Shown: piece after piece, positions 36,434-44,984 of the stretch
Position numbering within the stretch: the first letter of the stretch is position 1
Layout of the letters: each line of letters opens with the position of its first letter
Translations under genes and position numbers: made by a program
Notes under the pieces: generated by a model
The model's input: the letters and a program-made list of their open reading frames with translations, nothing else
The model's database searches: none
What the model was told of the DNA's origin: nothing
Assembly: GCA_016124855.1 (NCBI GenBank)
Contig: WGMX01000005.1
Coordinates: 1-64,000, forward strand
Source: Anaerolineaceae bacterium
GTDB lineage: Bacteria > Chloroflexota > Anaerolineae > Aggregatilineales > Phototrophicaceae
Reading direction: 5' to 3'
DNA length: 64,000 nt

Positions 36434-38449
36434 ATGCATTCTACTAGCATGGTCGGTGTAGATATTGGTGGAACGTTTACCGATTTAGTGGTTAGTGAAG
36501 AGGGACAGCTCAAAATCCATAAACTTTTGAGTACACCTGCTAATCCAGCGCAGGCTATGTTAGCTGGTCTTGAAATCATTACACCCGGTGGATTATCTGC
36601 GCTGCAACGGGTGTCGCATGGCTCAACAGTGGCGACCAACGCCATTTTGGAACGCAAAGGCGCGAAAACCGCACTCATCACGACCCAAGGTTTCCGTGAC
36701 CTGCTGTTCATCGGTCGTCAAAATCGTCCGCAGCTTTACGCCTTGCAGCCTCAACTACCTCCGCCGTTGATTCCACGCCGTTGGTGCTACGAAATCCCTG
36801 AACGTCTAGATTACACCGGCGCGGTTTTAACGCCGCTCGACACAGATACGCTTGACCGTGTTCTCGATGACATCGCCGAACAAGGTATCGAGTCGGTAGC
36901 TGTATGCCTCTTATATAGCTACGTCAATGCGGCTCACGAGCAGGCCGTGAAGCAGCGTATCCTTGAACGCAATCTGCTGCAAGAATGGCAAATAGCCCTT
37001 TCAAGTGATGTTCTGCCCGAATTCCGAGAATACGAACGGGCCAGCACCGCCGCGCTGGATGCTTATGTCCGACCCGTCATGAGCCGTTACCTGACCACAC
37101 TCGAAAATCGACTAAACGCCAACAGCAATCGTGTCTCGTTACGCATTATGAAATCAGACGGCGGTGTAATGAGCGCCGGACGCGCCCGTCAACAAGCCGT
37201 ACAAACCGCGCTCAGTGGGCCAGCCGCCGGTGTCATCGGCGCATTTCACATCGCAAAACTGGCAGGCTACGACCATATCATTACGCTGGATATTGGTGGC
37301 ACATCAACCGATGTTGCTATTTGTCCCGGCGCACCGGTTCGCCGTCCCGAAAGTGAAATTGACGGCCTGCCGCTGCGAATCCGGCTGCTGGATATTGAAA
37401 CCATTGGCGCGGGTGGCGGGTCAATTGCGCGGCTCGATGCCGGTAATGCGCTGCGTGTCGGGCCAGAAAGTGCTGGATCAACACCGGGGCCGATCTGCTA
37501 CGGGCGCGGCGGCACGAGCATCACCGTCAGCGATGCCAACGCCGTACTCGGTCGGCTTGACCCTGACCATTTCCTCGGTGGCAGTATGAGTCTCGATGTA
37601 AAAAATGCTCAGGCGGCGATCCATAAACTCGCCAGTGATATGCATCTCAGTCCATCAGCGGCAGCAGCGGGCATTATCAATATTGCGAATGTGAATATTG
37701 ACCGTGCTGTTCGGCGCGTGTCGGTGGCACGGGGATACGATCCTCGCGGATTTACTTTGGTGGCATTTGGAGGTGCGGGCCCCTTACATGCTTGTGAAGT
37801 TGCCGCACGGCTCGATATCCCACGAGTCCTCATCCCGCGTTATCCCGGTGTGTTGTGCGCCTTCGGTTTGCTCGTCGCCGATGTCGCCCTCGATTACAGC
37901 CGTTCAGTGTTGGGCTTATACACCAACAATACCCCTACTCAATTGGACGGTCTGCTTGCTGAAATGCTCATGCAGGCCAAAACTGAATTGGCTCAGGAAG
38001 GTATTCATGAGACAGAAATGGTTTTTCGCCCGACTATCGACATGCGTTATCAAGGTCAAGCCTATGAATTAAGCGTCAGCTTTCAATCTGGCAGCAATGA
38101 TTTAGTCGATGCTTTCCACAACTTGCATGAGCAAACGTATGGACATGCTCTGCGCGAACGGGCTGTTGAAGTGGTCAACATTCGTTTGCAAGCAGTCGGC
38201 GTTGTGGAAAAACCACAGCTCATCCCTGAAGAAATGGCTGGTGATTTGTCGCTTAATCAAGCGCATCTCGGTTATAAAACAACGATTACAGGTGAGCAAA
38301 TGGCGCTCTATGAACGGGATTTGCTGCCCATCGGCGCATCCTTCGATGGCCCTGCTCTCGCCTTCCAATTCGACAGCACCATTTACGTTGCTGAGGGCTG
38401 GCGTGCCAGAGTGGATGGCTATCGCAATTTAATTTTAGAACGTCAATAA
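36434..38449 (+). CDS. hyuA: Hydantoinase/oxoprolinase family subunit A (ATP-binding)
   Basis: A 671-residue HyuA/acetophenone-carboxylase alpha-type protein with an ASKHA-like ATPase fold. Motifs are VGVDIGGTFTDLVV at the start, LQRVSHGSTVATNAILERKG, ITLDIGGTSTDVA and TLVAFGGAGPLHACEVA. With HyuB it would hydrolyse ATP to open a cyclic amide (5-oxoproline, hydantoin) or carboxylate a ketone. I start at 36434 because the frame from 36356 begins inside a hairpin. HyuB is not adjacent but 3.1 kb downstream on the same strand. Confidence 0.88.
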   Translation: MHSTSMVGVDIGGTFTDLVVSEEGQLKIHKLLSTPANPAQAMLAGLEIITPGGLSALQRVSHGSTVATNAILERKGAKTALITTQGFRDLLFIGRQNRPQLYALQPQLPPPLIPRRWCYEIPERLDYTGAVLTPLDTDTLDRVLDDIAEQGIESVAVCLLYSYVNAAHEQAVKQRILERNLLQEWQIALSSDVLPEFREYERASTAALDAYVRPVMSRYLTTLENRLNANSNRVSLRIMKSDGGVMSAGRARQQAVQTALSGPAAGVIGAFHIAKLAGYDHIITLDIGGTSTDVAICPGAPVRRPESEIDGLPLRIRLLDIETIGAGGGSIARLDAGNALRVGPESAGSTPGPICYGRGGTSITVSDANAVLGRLDPDHFLGGSMSLDVKNAQAAIHKLASDMHLSPSAAAAGIINIANVNIDRAVRRVSVARGYDPRGFTLVAFGGAGPLHACEVAARLDIPRVLIPRYPGVLCAFGLLVADVALDYSRSVLGLYTNNTPTQLDGLLAEMLMQAKTELAQEGIHETEMVFRPTIDMRYQGQAYELSVSFQSGSNDLVDAFHNLHEQTYGHALRERAVEVVNIRLQAVGVVEKPQLIPEEMAGDLSLNQAHLGYKTTITGEQMALYERDLLPIGASFDGPALAFQFDSTIYVAEGWRARVDGYRNLILERQ

Positions 38450-38493
38450 TTTCATCAACTTCTTTGTCCTAACATCTATTGAAAAGAGCAATC

Positions 38494-39258
38494 ATGCGTA
38501 AAAGTAAAATTCTGGCAAAAGTACGGGCAGGCCAACCGGCACGGCTGGCGATGATGGGTTACTTCATTCCGGCGTTTGTGGCTTATGCCGCCAAATTGGG
38601 TTTTGATGGCATCTGGTTGGACATGGAACACCACAACTTTGATGACCGCGAAGTCCAAGCCCTGTTGGCCTTTTTCCACCTTTACGATATTGACTGCCTC
38701 GTTCGTCCACCGACCCGTGAAAAACCCCGTTTGTATCGTTATCTGGAAGATGGTGCGACGGGTCTAATAATTCCGCACGTCAACGATGCTGAAACAGCGC
38801 GGGACTTGGTGCAAAGCGTCAAGTTTCCGCCGGTAGGAGATCGGGGTATTCATGGACGCGGCTTGGATGCCAACTTCGGCCTCGATACGAAAGACGCGCT
38901 AGTCGAAAACGCCCTAAAAGAAACGTTCGTCGTCGTACAGATCGAAACCCCGCAAGCCTTAGCCCAAGCCGAACAAATGGCCGCTATTCCCGGTTTAGAT
39001 GGTTTGTATGTTGGCCCTGCCGATTTAGGACTGCGCCTTAAGCTGCAACCCGACGGCATCCACGTCAATAAGGCGATTGCTCAAATCGCTGCCATTTGTC
39101 GCCAGCATGGCAAGATGTGGGGATCGCTGGCTGCGACCGAAGAAGATTTGATTTTGCACCGTGACTTGGACGCGACCCTGCAAGTGTGGGGCGTTGACGC
39201 ACGTATCCTCCAAGCTGGCCTCACCCAAGCATGGGCCGATTTGGAACGCGTATTGTAA
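38494..39258 (+). CDS. HpcH/HpaI aldolase family protein
   Basis: A 254-residue class II-type pyruvate aldolase of the HpcH/HpaI family. The catalytic histidine is in LDMEHHNFDD, the arginine in VRPPTREKPR, and the metal ligands Glu and Asp in VVQIETPQAL and YVGPADLGL. It should cleave or form a 4-hydroxy-2-oxo acid giving pyruvate plus an aldehyde. AAAAGAG lies six bases before ATG 38494; the earlier TTG at 38479 is rejected. It lies 44 bases after hyuA and is likely co-transcribed. Confidence 0.85.
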   Translation: MRKSKILAKVRAGQPARLAMMGYFIPAFVAYAAKLGFDGIWLDMEHHNFDDREVQALLAFFHLYDIDCLVRPPTREKPRLYRYLEDGATGLIIPHVNDAETARDLVQSVKFPPVGDRGIHGRGLDANFGLDTKDALVENALKETFVVVQIETPQALAQAEQMAAIPGLDGLYVGPADLGLRLKLQPDGIHVNKAIAQIAAICRQHGKMWGSLAATEEDLILHRDLDATLQVWGVDARILQAGLTQAWADLERVL

Positions 39259-39288
39259 TTGACCCTTTATGAACCCTTATGGTATCAT
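39259..39288 (+). promoter_or_regulatory. Candidate sigma-70 promoter for the RNA ligase gene
   Basis: TTGACC (39259-39264), 18 bases and TATCAT (39283-39288) give a good match at both boxes. The start site would be near 39295. The -35 overlaps the end of the aldolase gene region, so the ligase may be expressed separately from hyuA. Confidence 0.5.
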
Positions 39289-39312
39289 CTCATTAAGATG
39301 AGTATAAGGAGT

Positions 39313-39354
39313 ATGAAAATTCGTAACAGTAATCGACTCAATGACTGCTCTTAA
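39313..39354 (+). CDS. Possible 13-codon leader ORF overlapping the RNA ligase start
   Basis: AAGGAG (39306-39311) is followed after one base by ATG of a 13-residue frame (MKIRNSNRLNDCS) that ends at 39354, 14 bases inside the ligase frame. The ligase ATG itself has no near ribosome site. Ribosomes ending here could restart at the ligase ATG. The one-base spacing is poor, so this is tentative. Confidence 0.3.
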   Translation: MKIRNSNRLNDCS

Positions 39355-40387
39355 GGCGCTTGTACGTTCGGGTGAAACCAACTGGAAACAGTATGGCGAG
39401 GTCTACACTGCTTATTTCGATGATCTGGTATTGTTCAATTACACCGCATTGGCTCAATACACCGAACGTTGGAATTGGTTTGAACTCAACAGTCGCGGCT
39501 TAATTCTCAATCGCAAAACTGGGGAAATAGTTGCCTTACCTTTCCCTAAGTTTTTCAATTGGGGCGAAGGTGGACGCGTAACCAACGCACCGATTCAATC
39601 CATCACCGAAAAAATTGATGGCAGTCTTGGGATTCTCTATCGGGTAAATGACAAGTTCCGTATTGCCACTCGCGGTGCTTTTCAAAGCGAACAAGCCTTA
39701 TGGGCAACCCAATATCTCAATAACCACTTCAATCTATCCGGTTTAGACAACGATCTCACCTTACTATTCGAGATTGTTTACCCTGATAATCGCATTGTTG
39801 TGCATTATGGCGACCGTGAAGATTTGGTATTAATTGGTGCACGTAATCGGCTCACGGGGGAAACATTACAAATTCCAGCGCTCAAAGAATTGAGTACACG
39901 CTTCGGATTCAATCTGCCAACGGTATACGACTTTGGCAGTATAGAGGATATGTTACAAGCCGCGGCAAAATTGAAAGTCGATTATGAAGGTTGGGTCGCG
40001 ACCTTTGGCGATGGCAGTATGTTCAAATTCAAAGGCGCGATGTATCAATTGGCTCATCGCTTTTTGACAGGTGTGACCTTTAATCAAGTGCTTCAAGCTG
40101 TCGCCAATGGTCAATTTGACAACCTTATTGAAGGTGTACCCGATGAATTTCTAGTCACCGTTCGGGAATACAAACGAACTATTGATGACAAAGTGGCAGA
40201 AATAATCACTTTTGTGATAACTGAAATGCAATCGGCTCCAAAAGATTCTCGCAAGGAATTTGCACTTTGGGCGCAAACTGTGAAGGTACGTTACGCAAGA
40301 GTCATGAAAGTGCATCCATCGTACTTTTTCGCGGCACTGGATAACAAGCCGCTTGAACCACTTATCTATAAGCATGCGTTTGAATAA
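39341..40387 (+). CDS. T4 Rnl1-type RNA ligase
   Basis: A 348-residue ATP-dependent RNA ligase of the T4 RnlA group. The adenylated lysine is Lys91 in TEKIDGSLGI (motif I). ATRGAF follows, motif III is FEIVYPDNRIV (143-153), motif IV is EGWVATF (216-222) and motif V is FKFKG (228-232). N-terminal FELNSRGLILN is also typical. It would seal RNA 5'-phosphate to 3'-OH ends, as in tRNA repair. No polynucleotide kinase/phosphatase partner, tRNA nuclease or phage gene is nearby. It is placed between hyuA and hyuB and is shorter at the N-terminus than T4 Rnl1. Confidence 0.88.
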   Translation: MTALKALVRSGETNWKQYGEVYTAYFDDLVLFNYTALAQYTERWNWFELNSRGLILNRKTGEIVALPFPKFFNWGEGGRVTNAPIQSITEKIDGSLGILYRVNDKFRIATRGAFQSEQALWATQYLNNHFNLSGLDNDLTLLFEIVYPDNRIVVHYGDREDLVLIGARNRLTGETLQIPALKELSTRFGFNLPTVYDFGSIEDMLQAAAKLKVDYEGWVATFGDGSMFKFKGAMYQLAHRFLTGVTFNQVLQAVANGQFDNLIEGVPDEFLVTVREYKRTIDDKVAEIITFVITEMQSAPKDSRKEFALWAQTVKVRYARVMKVHPSYFFAALDNKPLEPLIYKHAFE

Positions 40388-40404
40388 CAGCGCTTCATAT
40401 CGGC

Positions 40405-40481
40405 TGTGAATGAAAATACCTCATCTTCCTCATCGACTTTTACGTTAGTATGAGGAATGAGGTTGTCACGCTGTTCATTCA
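40405..40481. repeat. 77-base imperfect inverted repeat after the RNA ligase gene
   Basis: GTGAATGAA (40405-40413) pairs with TTCATTCAC (40473-40481). Inside it CCTCATCTTCCTCAT (40418-40432) pairs with ATGAGGAATGAGG (40449-40461) except for a two-base bulge. It is intergenic and lacks a U-run. It may be an mRNA-protecting structure or a mobile-element remnant. Confidence 0.6.
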
Positions 40482-40685
40482 CGCCGCAGTGAATAAGAAC
40501 CAACCCATGAGCTGTAGATAATGTACCAGCCGTCTACCTTAATAAATGTCTATGGATTGTTGAGCAGGCCAAAAACTGCCCACAATCAGTGTTGAGACGC
40601 TTGCAGGCCGTCAATTTTCGAAAGCAGCCAACAGATAGCCAAGGCGGAATGTGAATGAAGCAACGTGATCAAAGAAAATAGACCT

Positions 40686-41585
40686 ATGACTCAACCGCTA
40701 ATTGCAAAGTCACCGTCTTTAGCTGAGCGTGTACGGAACATTCCCCGTGAACTGATCACACTCATCACCATCGCATTGATATTCGCGGTGGTATGGTGGC
40801 TATTAGCACTCTCTCAACGCGACGGAACCCGTTTCTTGATCTGGGATGACCAAGCCTCCACCTTTACCTCGGCACTCACCTTTCTAAGCCACCCTAACGA
40901 CTCTCCGGGATTTTTCAATCCACCTTGGGCCATGATTTTGCTTATTCCCTTCGATCCACTACCATTAGAATGGGCAGCCTTCGCTCAAATATGCTTATAT
41001 TACGTACTCTTAGCAGGTATCGTTTATAAATTCGGTGGGAATAAATGGTCACTGATCGTCGCACTGACATCCCTTCTGGCAGTCGATACCGCGCTCGAAA
41101 TTAACATCGACTGGATGGTATGTATTGGTTTACTTGTGCCAGCCGTTTGGAGTGCACCGTTTCTGATGGTCAAGCCACAAGCCGCATTCGGCTACGTATT
41201 CAGTTTTAAACGGCGTCATTTTATTCGCGCCAGCATCGTTGGATTGATCGTTATGCTCGCGGCCTTTATCATTTGGGGCAATTGGCCGCTGGCGATGTGG
41301 AATGCTATCCAAATTTACGATACAAACGTATTGGTCAACCTTGCGCCTAAAAACATTATCACGCTGCCCGTTTCAATTATCATCGGTATTGCATTGGGTA
41401 TATATGCTTTCCGCAAGCGTGATCCAATTTTGTGTACGGCGGCGGGTTTCTTTTTTGTGCCCTATACCGCCCCCAATAGCGTACTGATTATTTTCACCTT
41501 ACTGGCTTGTCGCTGGCCACGTATACTGTTGCTTGTGAGCGCGGTTTGCTGGTTTATTGTCATAGGTTTACTGCTCGCCAAATAA
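40686..41585 (+). CDS. Polytopic membrane protein, GT87-like
   Basis: A 299-residue protein with about seven hydrophobic segments. The segment GFFNPPWAMILLIPF resembles the first-loop region of DUF2029/GT87 mannosyltransferases, but the conserved acidic residue set is not clear, and the protein is shorter than that family (about 400-450). ATG at 40686 is preferred over GTG at 40665. Its stop lies 8 bases before hyuB, so both are probably co-transcribed although functionally unrelated. Confidence 0.6.
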   Translation: MTQPLIAKSPSLAERVRNIPRELITLITIALIFAVVWWLLALSQRDGTRFLIWDDQASTFTSALTFLSHPNDSPGFFNPPWAMILLIPFDPLPLEWAAFAQICLYYVLLAGIVYKFGGNKWSLIVALTSLLAVDTALEINIDWMVCIGLLVPAVWSAPFLMVKPQAAFGYVFSFKRRHFIRASIVGLIVMLAAFIIWGNWPLAMWNAIQIYDTNVLVNLAPKNIITLPVSIIIGIALGIYAFRKRDPILCTAAGFFFVPYTAPNSVLIIFTLLACRWPRILLLVSAVCWFIVIGLLLAK

Positions 41586-41593
41586 GGATATAA

Positions 41594-43165
41594 ATGAACA
41601 CAAGCGTAGACCCCATTTCACTGGAAGTATTTAAGAACCTCTTTGCGGCGGTTGCCGAGGAAATGGGTGTGACGCTGCAACGTGCCAGCTTCAGCCCCAA
41701 CATCCGTGAACGGCTGGACTTTAGCTGCGCGGTATTCGATGCCCAAGCACGAATGGTCGCGCAGGCCGCCCACATTCCGGTACACCTCGGTAGTATGCCC
41801 GCCTCAGTCGAGTCGGCACTGAGTGAGTTTGAAAGCCTCTCAGCCGGCGATGTCATCATTCTGAATGATCCCTATCACGGCGGCACACATCTGCCCGATA
41901 TCACGATGGTGTCGCCTGTTTTTGTGGACGGTGAAGTGCGCTTTTTCGTTGCCAGCCGTGCCCATCACGCTGATGTCGGTGGCATGTCACCGGGATCACT
42001 GCCGCTTAGCACCGAACTCTATCAAGAGGGCATCATTATCCCGCCCATCAAATTGATTGATGCTGGCAAGCGTAATACAGGTGTTTTAGGACTTATCACC
42101 GCCAACAGCCGCGCACCGGAAGAAAGACTTGGCGATCTCGAAGCGCAGTTGGCTTCGCAGCGAGTCGGCGAAAAACGATTACTGGCGATGGTAGCTGAAC
42201 ATGGTGAAGCGCAGGTTAGTGATCATGCTGCTGCACTCCTCGATTACTCACGCCGCATGACCGAGTCGGTGATCGCCGCTATTCCGGATGGCGAATACAC
42301 TTTTGAAGATGCGATGGAAGGTGATGGGCAGCACGAATTCCGCATCCCGATTAAAGCGACTCTGAGAGTCAGCGGCTCAAAATTGACGGTTGATTTCACA
42401 GGCAGCGCGGCACAGGTCGCAGGAAATATCAACGCGGTTGAGGCCATTGTGCGCTCCGCAACGTGGTACTGCATCCGTTTATTGGCAGAGGACGATGTGC
42501 CTGTCAATCATGGGTGTTTCGCGCCCGTAAGCGTTATTACGCCACCTCACAGCTTACTTAATCCTGTGTTTCCGGCAGCGGTCGCCGTCGGCAACACCGA
42601 AACCGGACAACGCGTAGTTGATACGGTACTCGGTGCGTTGGCCCAAGCCTTGCCCGGTCACATCCCGGCAGCCAGCCAAGGCAGTATGAATAACTTCACC
42701 TTTGGTGGGAACCACAACGGGCGGGCATTCGTCTACTATGAAACGATTGCGGGCGGGCATGGTGCAGGCATATTAGGTGATGGCCTAAGTGGTCGCCACA
42801 GCCACATGACCAACACCCGCAATACCCCTGTCGAAGTGCTGGAATATGCCCTACCTGTGCGCGTCATGGAATATGCCCTGCGCGAAACTTCAGGCGGCAA
42901 AGGTGAGCATCACGGTGGTAATGGCATTAAGCGCGTATATGAGTTTCTCGTGCCTGCGACCATCACCATCAACAGTGAGCGCCGTATTTACGCGCCCTAC
43001 GGCTTAGAAGGTGGCGCAGCCGGAGAAAAGGGCGAAAACAAAATTATCCGCCGTGACCAATCGATCCAAAATGCCAGCGGCAAATTCACCGGCAGCGTCG
43101 AAGCAGGTGACTGTGTTGTGCTGGAAACGCCGGGTGGTGGCGGATGGAGAAGTTCAAAAAGCTAA
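41594..43165 (+). CDS. hyuB: Hydantoinase/oxoprolinase family subunit B
   Basis: A 523-residue HyuB-type protein. Family marks are DPISLEVFKNLFAAVAEEMG, RLDFSCAVFDAQARMVAQAA, ILNDPYHGGTHLPDITMV, RAHHADVGGMSPGSLP and the C-terminal METP-like VVLETPGGGGW. It should pair with HyuA in an ATP-dependent cyclic-amide hydrolase or a carboxylase. AAGGA is five bases upstream of its ATG. In known clusters hyuA and hyuB are side by side; here three genes intervene. Confidence 0.9.
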   Translation: MNTSVDPISLEVFKNLFAAVAEEMGVTLQRASFSPNIRERLDFSCAVFDAQARMVAQAAHIPVHLGSMPASVESALSEFESLSAGDVIILNDPYHGGTHLPDITMVSPVFVDGEVRFFVASRAHHADVGGMSPGSLPLSTELYQEGIIIPPIKLIDAGKRNTGVLGLITANSRAPEERLGDLEAQLASQRVGEKRLLAMVAEHGEAQVSDHAAALLDYSRRMTESVIAAIPDGEYTFEDAMEGDGQHEFRIPIKATLRVSGSKLTVDFTGSAAQVAGNINAVEAIVRSATWYCIRLLAEDDVPVNHGCFAPVSVITPPHSLLNPVFPAAVAVGNTETGQRVVDTVLGALAQALPGHIPAASQGSMNNFTFGGNHNGRAFVYYETIAGGHGAGILGDGLSGRHSHMTNTRNTPVEVLEYALPVRVMEYALRETSGGKGEHHGGNGIKRVYEFLVPATITINSERRIYAPYGLEGGAAGEKGENKIIRRDQSIQNASGKFTGSVEAGDCVVLETPGGGGWRSSKS

Positions 43166-43197
43166 TCTGACTTCATGAGCACTATCAGGAGCGATTT

Positions 43198-44184
43198 ATG
43201 GAATCAAATTTCATCATTGATATTATTCGTCGTTCCAACCGAAATCAACTGCTTGTGTGGGGCATCGGTTTGATACTGGTGCTGATTGCCATCAGTTTTA
43301 GCGTCAACCAATATTACAATCTGTTGGCAGGCCCATTTGAGGTCGATAAATCCTATATCGAAGCCATTAAAGATGTTACCCAATTAGACAAGTTTTATGT
43401 CACTATTAAAGGGGATAAAACCGCCGACACCCAATATTATGTAACCAACACCACCAACGGTATCGAAACCAGCAAATATTACTATAAAGCGTTAGTTCTT
43501 GATAAAAACCTATTGTTGGTCAAAACAGGTGAAGTCAATAATCAAGATGGTTATACAGGCGCATTAACCCCTATTCCCTTTGATGAGCAGCGGGAAATAG
43601 TAGACCCGCTTAATTCAGAAGCGTTCTTGCCCTTCATGCTTGATGCAGGTGATTTCCGTAATACCGGTTTTGCTGGAATGGCAGCCGCCGCCATCGTCTT
43701 TCTCGTCTGTCTGTGGGGGATATTACGGACAGTCAGCCGTGTCGTCAGCCATGAACGCCATCCCATCTGGCGCGGATTGGAACGTTTTGGTGAACCCGTA
43801 AGTGTAGCAGACCAAATTACCACCGAGGTCAACAGCAGCGCTCAACAGGTTGGTAAGGCACAGTTGACATCCAATTGGCTCGTAGCCGCCCAAAAATCGA
43901 CGTTAGAAACCACACAGCTCAAAGACATCATCTGGATTTACAAAAAGGTTGTGAATGGACGCGGCGGCAGGCGTTTCTCGGCGCTCATCTATGACCGCTA
44001 CGGAAAACTAACCACGGTCACCGGGAAAGAAGCACAAGTGGACGAAACCTTGCGCGGCCTCGCCCAACGAATGCCATGGATAATGGTCGGCTACAGCGCT
44101 CAAACACAAGCCGCATGGAATAAAGATCGGGCTAACTTTATCGCTGCGGTAGACCAACGCAAAAAGCAGGCATCAAACCAATGA
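43198..44184 (+). CDS. Membrane protein of unknown function
   Basis: A 328-residue protein with two membrane helices (about 19-38, LLVWGIGLILVLIAISFS; about 160-178, GMAAAAIVFLVCLWGIL). Between them is a 120-residue outside domain with many Lys/Asp/Tyr residues, and after the second a 150-residue cytoplasmic domain (LKDIIWIYKKVVNGRGG, YDRYGKLTTVTGKEAQV) that looks like a small alpha-beta PH-like or DUF6709-type fold. GGAG lies seven bases before the start. The function is not known to me. Confidence 0.65.
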   Translation: MESNFIIDIIRRSNRNQLLVWGIGLILVLIAISFSVNQYYNLLAGPFEVDKSYIEAIKDVTQLDKFYVTIKGDKTADTQYYVTNTTNGIETSKYYYKALVLDKNLLLVKTGEVNNQDGYTGALTPIPFDEQREIVDPLNSEAFLPFMLDAGDFRNTGFAGMAAAAIVFLVCLWGILRTVSRVVSHERHPIWRGLERFGEPVSVADQITTEVNSSAQQVGKAQLTSNWLVAAQKSTLETTQLKDIIWIYKKVVNGRGGRRFSALIYDRYGKLTTVTGKEAQVDETLRGLAQRMPWIMVGYSAQTQAAWNKDRANFIAAVDQRKKQASNQ

Positions 44185-44334
44185 TATTGCGGAAAGTCTG
44201 GTGAGCGCGTTATAGTGCTGGTGTAACACAGTAATTCATTCACAAGACAATTGCGAACGCAGAATCGTAAAGTCTTGGCACGATTCAAATCAAAATTTCT
44301 TTGACCAGCAGCGCAATTTAAGGAGTCTATAATC

Positions 44335-44784
44335 ATGGCTGAACTTATCAAAAAAGATGTCACACCCGAAGAACTTAAAGAACATGTCGAAGATGCTGGC
44401 GGCATCTGGACAATTCGCGGCGGCGGCAAATCGCGCCAGTGGAATAACATTCAATATAAGCAAGGTATGTCCGGTAAGAATGTGAATTCCAAAGGGCTGT
44501 CGATGAATGTAGCGACCGTGCCTGTCGGTGGCGTAGCCCTTGCCCACATCCATGACGGTTTCGAAGTCATGCTCTACATTTTGCAGGGCAAAGTACGCCA
44601 CGAATACGGCGATGGATTGAAAAAAGTCCTAGAAAATGAGGCCGGTGACTTCATCTATATCGAACCCGGCATCCCGCACGAGGTTTTTAACATCGGGGAT
44701 GAACCGATTATCGCTATCGTTGCCCGTTCCGCTGCTGACGAGTGGGACAAGATCATTCCCTACGACCGTAACAGCGCTTCATGA
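44335..44784 (+). CDS. Cupin-domain protein
   Basis: A 149-residue single-cupin protein. Motif 1 with metal ligands reads AHIHDGFEVMLYILQGK, and motif 2 is DFIYIEPGIPHEVFN. These are complete, so a bound metal ion is likely. The first 50 residues are charged and helical (DVTPEELKEHVEDAGGIW). TAAGGAG sits 10 bases upstream. Substrate and role are unknown. A hairpin follows the stop. Confidence 0.8.
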   Translation: MAELIKKDVTPEELKEHVEDAGGIWTIRGGGKSRQWNNIQYKQGMSGKNVNSKGLSMNVATVPVGGVALAHIHDGFEVMLYILQGKVRHEYGDGLKKVLENEAGDFIYIEPGIPHEVFNIGDEPIIAIVARSAADEWDKIIPYDRNSAS

Positions 44785-44785
44785 T

Positions 44786-44817
44786 CACCCCCAACTTTGG
44801 GGTGTTTAAGTCACTTT
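44786..44817 (+). terminator. Probable terminator after the cupin gene
   Basis: CACCCC pairs with GGGGTG around CAACTTT; TTTAAG and then TTTTTT follow. It begins two bases after the cupin stop. Confidence 0.6.
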
Positions 44818-44851
44818 TTTGCTCGCAGCGTCGGCTATCGGCGCTGTTTTG

Positions 44852-44891
44852 TTTACACTCCGTACCAACGGTACGATAATACGGTGGTACG
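44852..44891 (+). promoter_or_regulatory. Sigma-70-like promoter with palindrome in the spacer
   Basis: TTTACA (44852-44857), exactly 17 bases, then GATAAT (44875-44880). The spacer contains the palindrome CGTACC AAC GGTACG (44861-44875), and another half-site GGTACG follows at 44886-44891, overlapping the expected start of transcription. A regulator bound here would block RNA polymerase. It drives the 1051-residue protein gene. Confidence 0.65.
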
Positions 44892-44984
44892 ATCTGCAAG
44901 GATGATTTATAGTTGAATGAATATTACGGTTTGGGCATATCACATTGCACCTCATACAGGCTATACGTATAGAAAGATCGGGCT

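Noticed and set aside
39341..40387. Prophage or anti-phage island based on the RNA ligase
   Set aside because: No phage structural gene, integrase, attachment repeat, nuclease or defence partner is found next to it.
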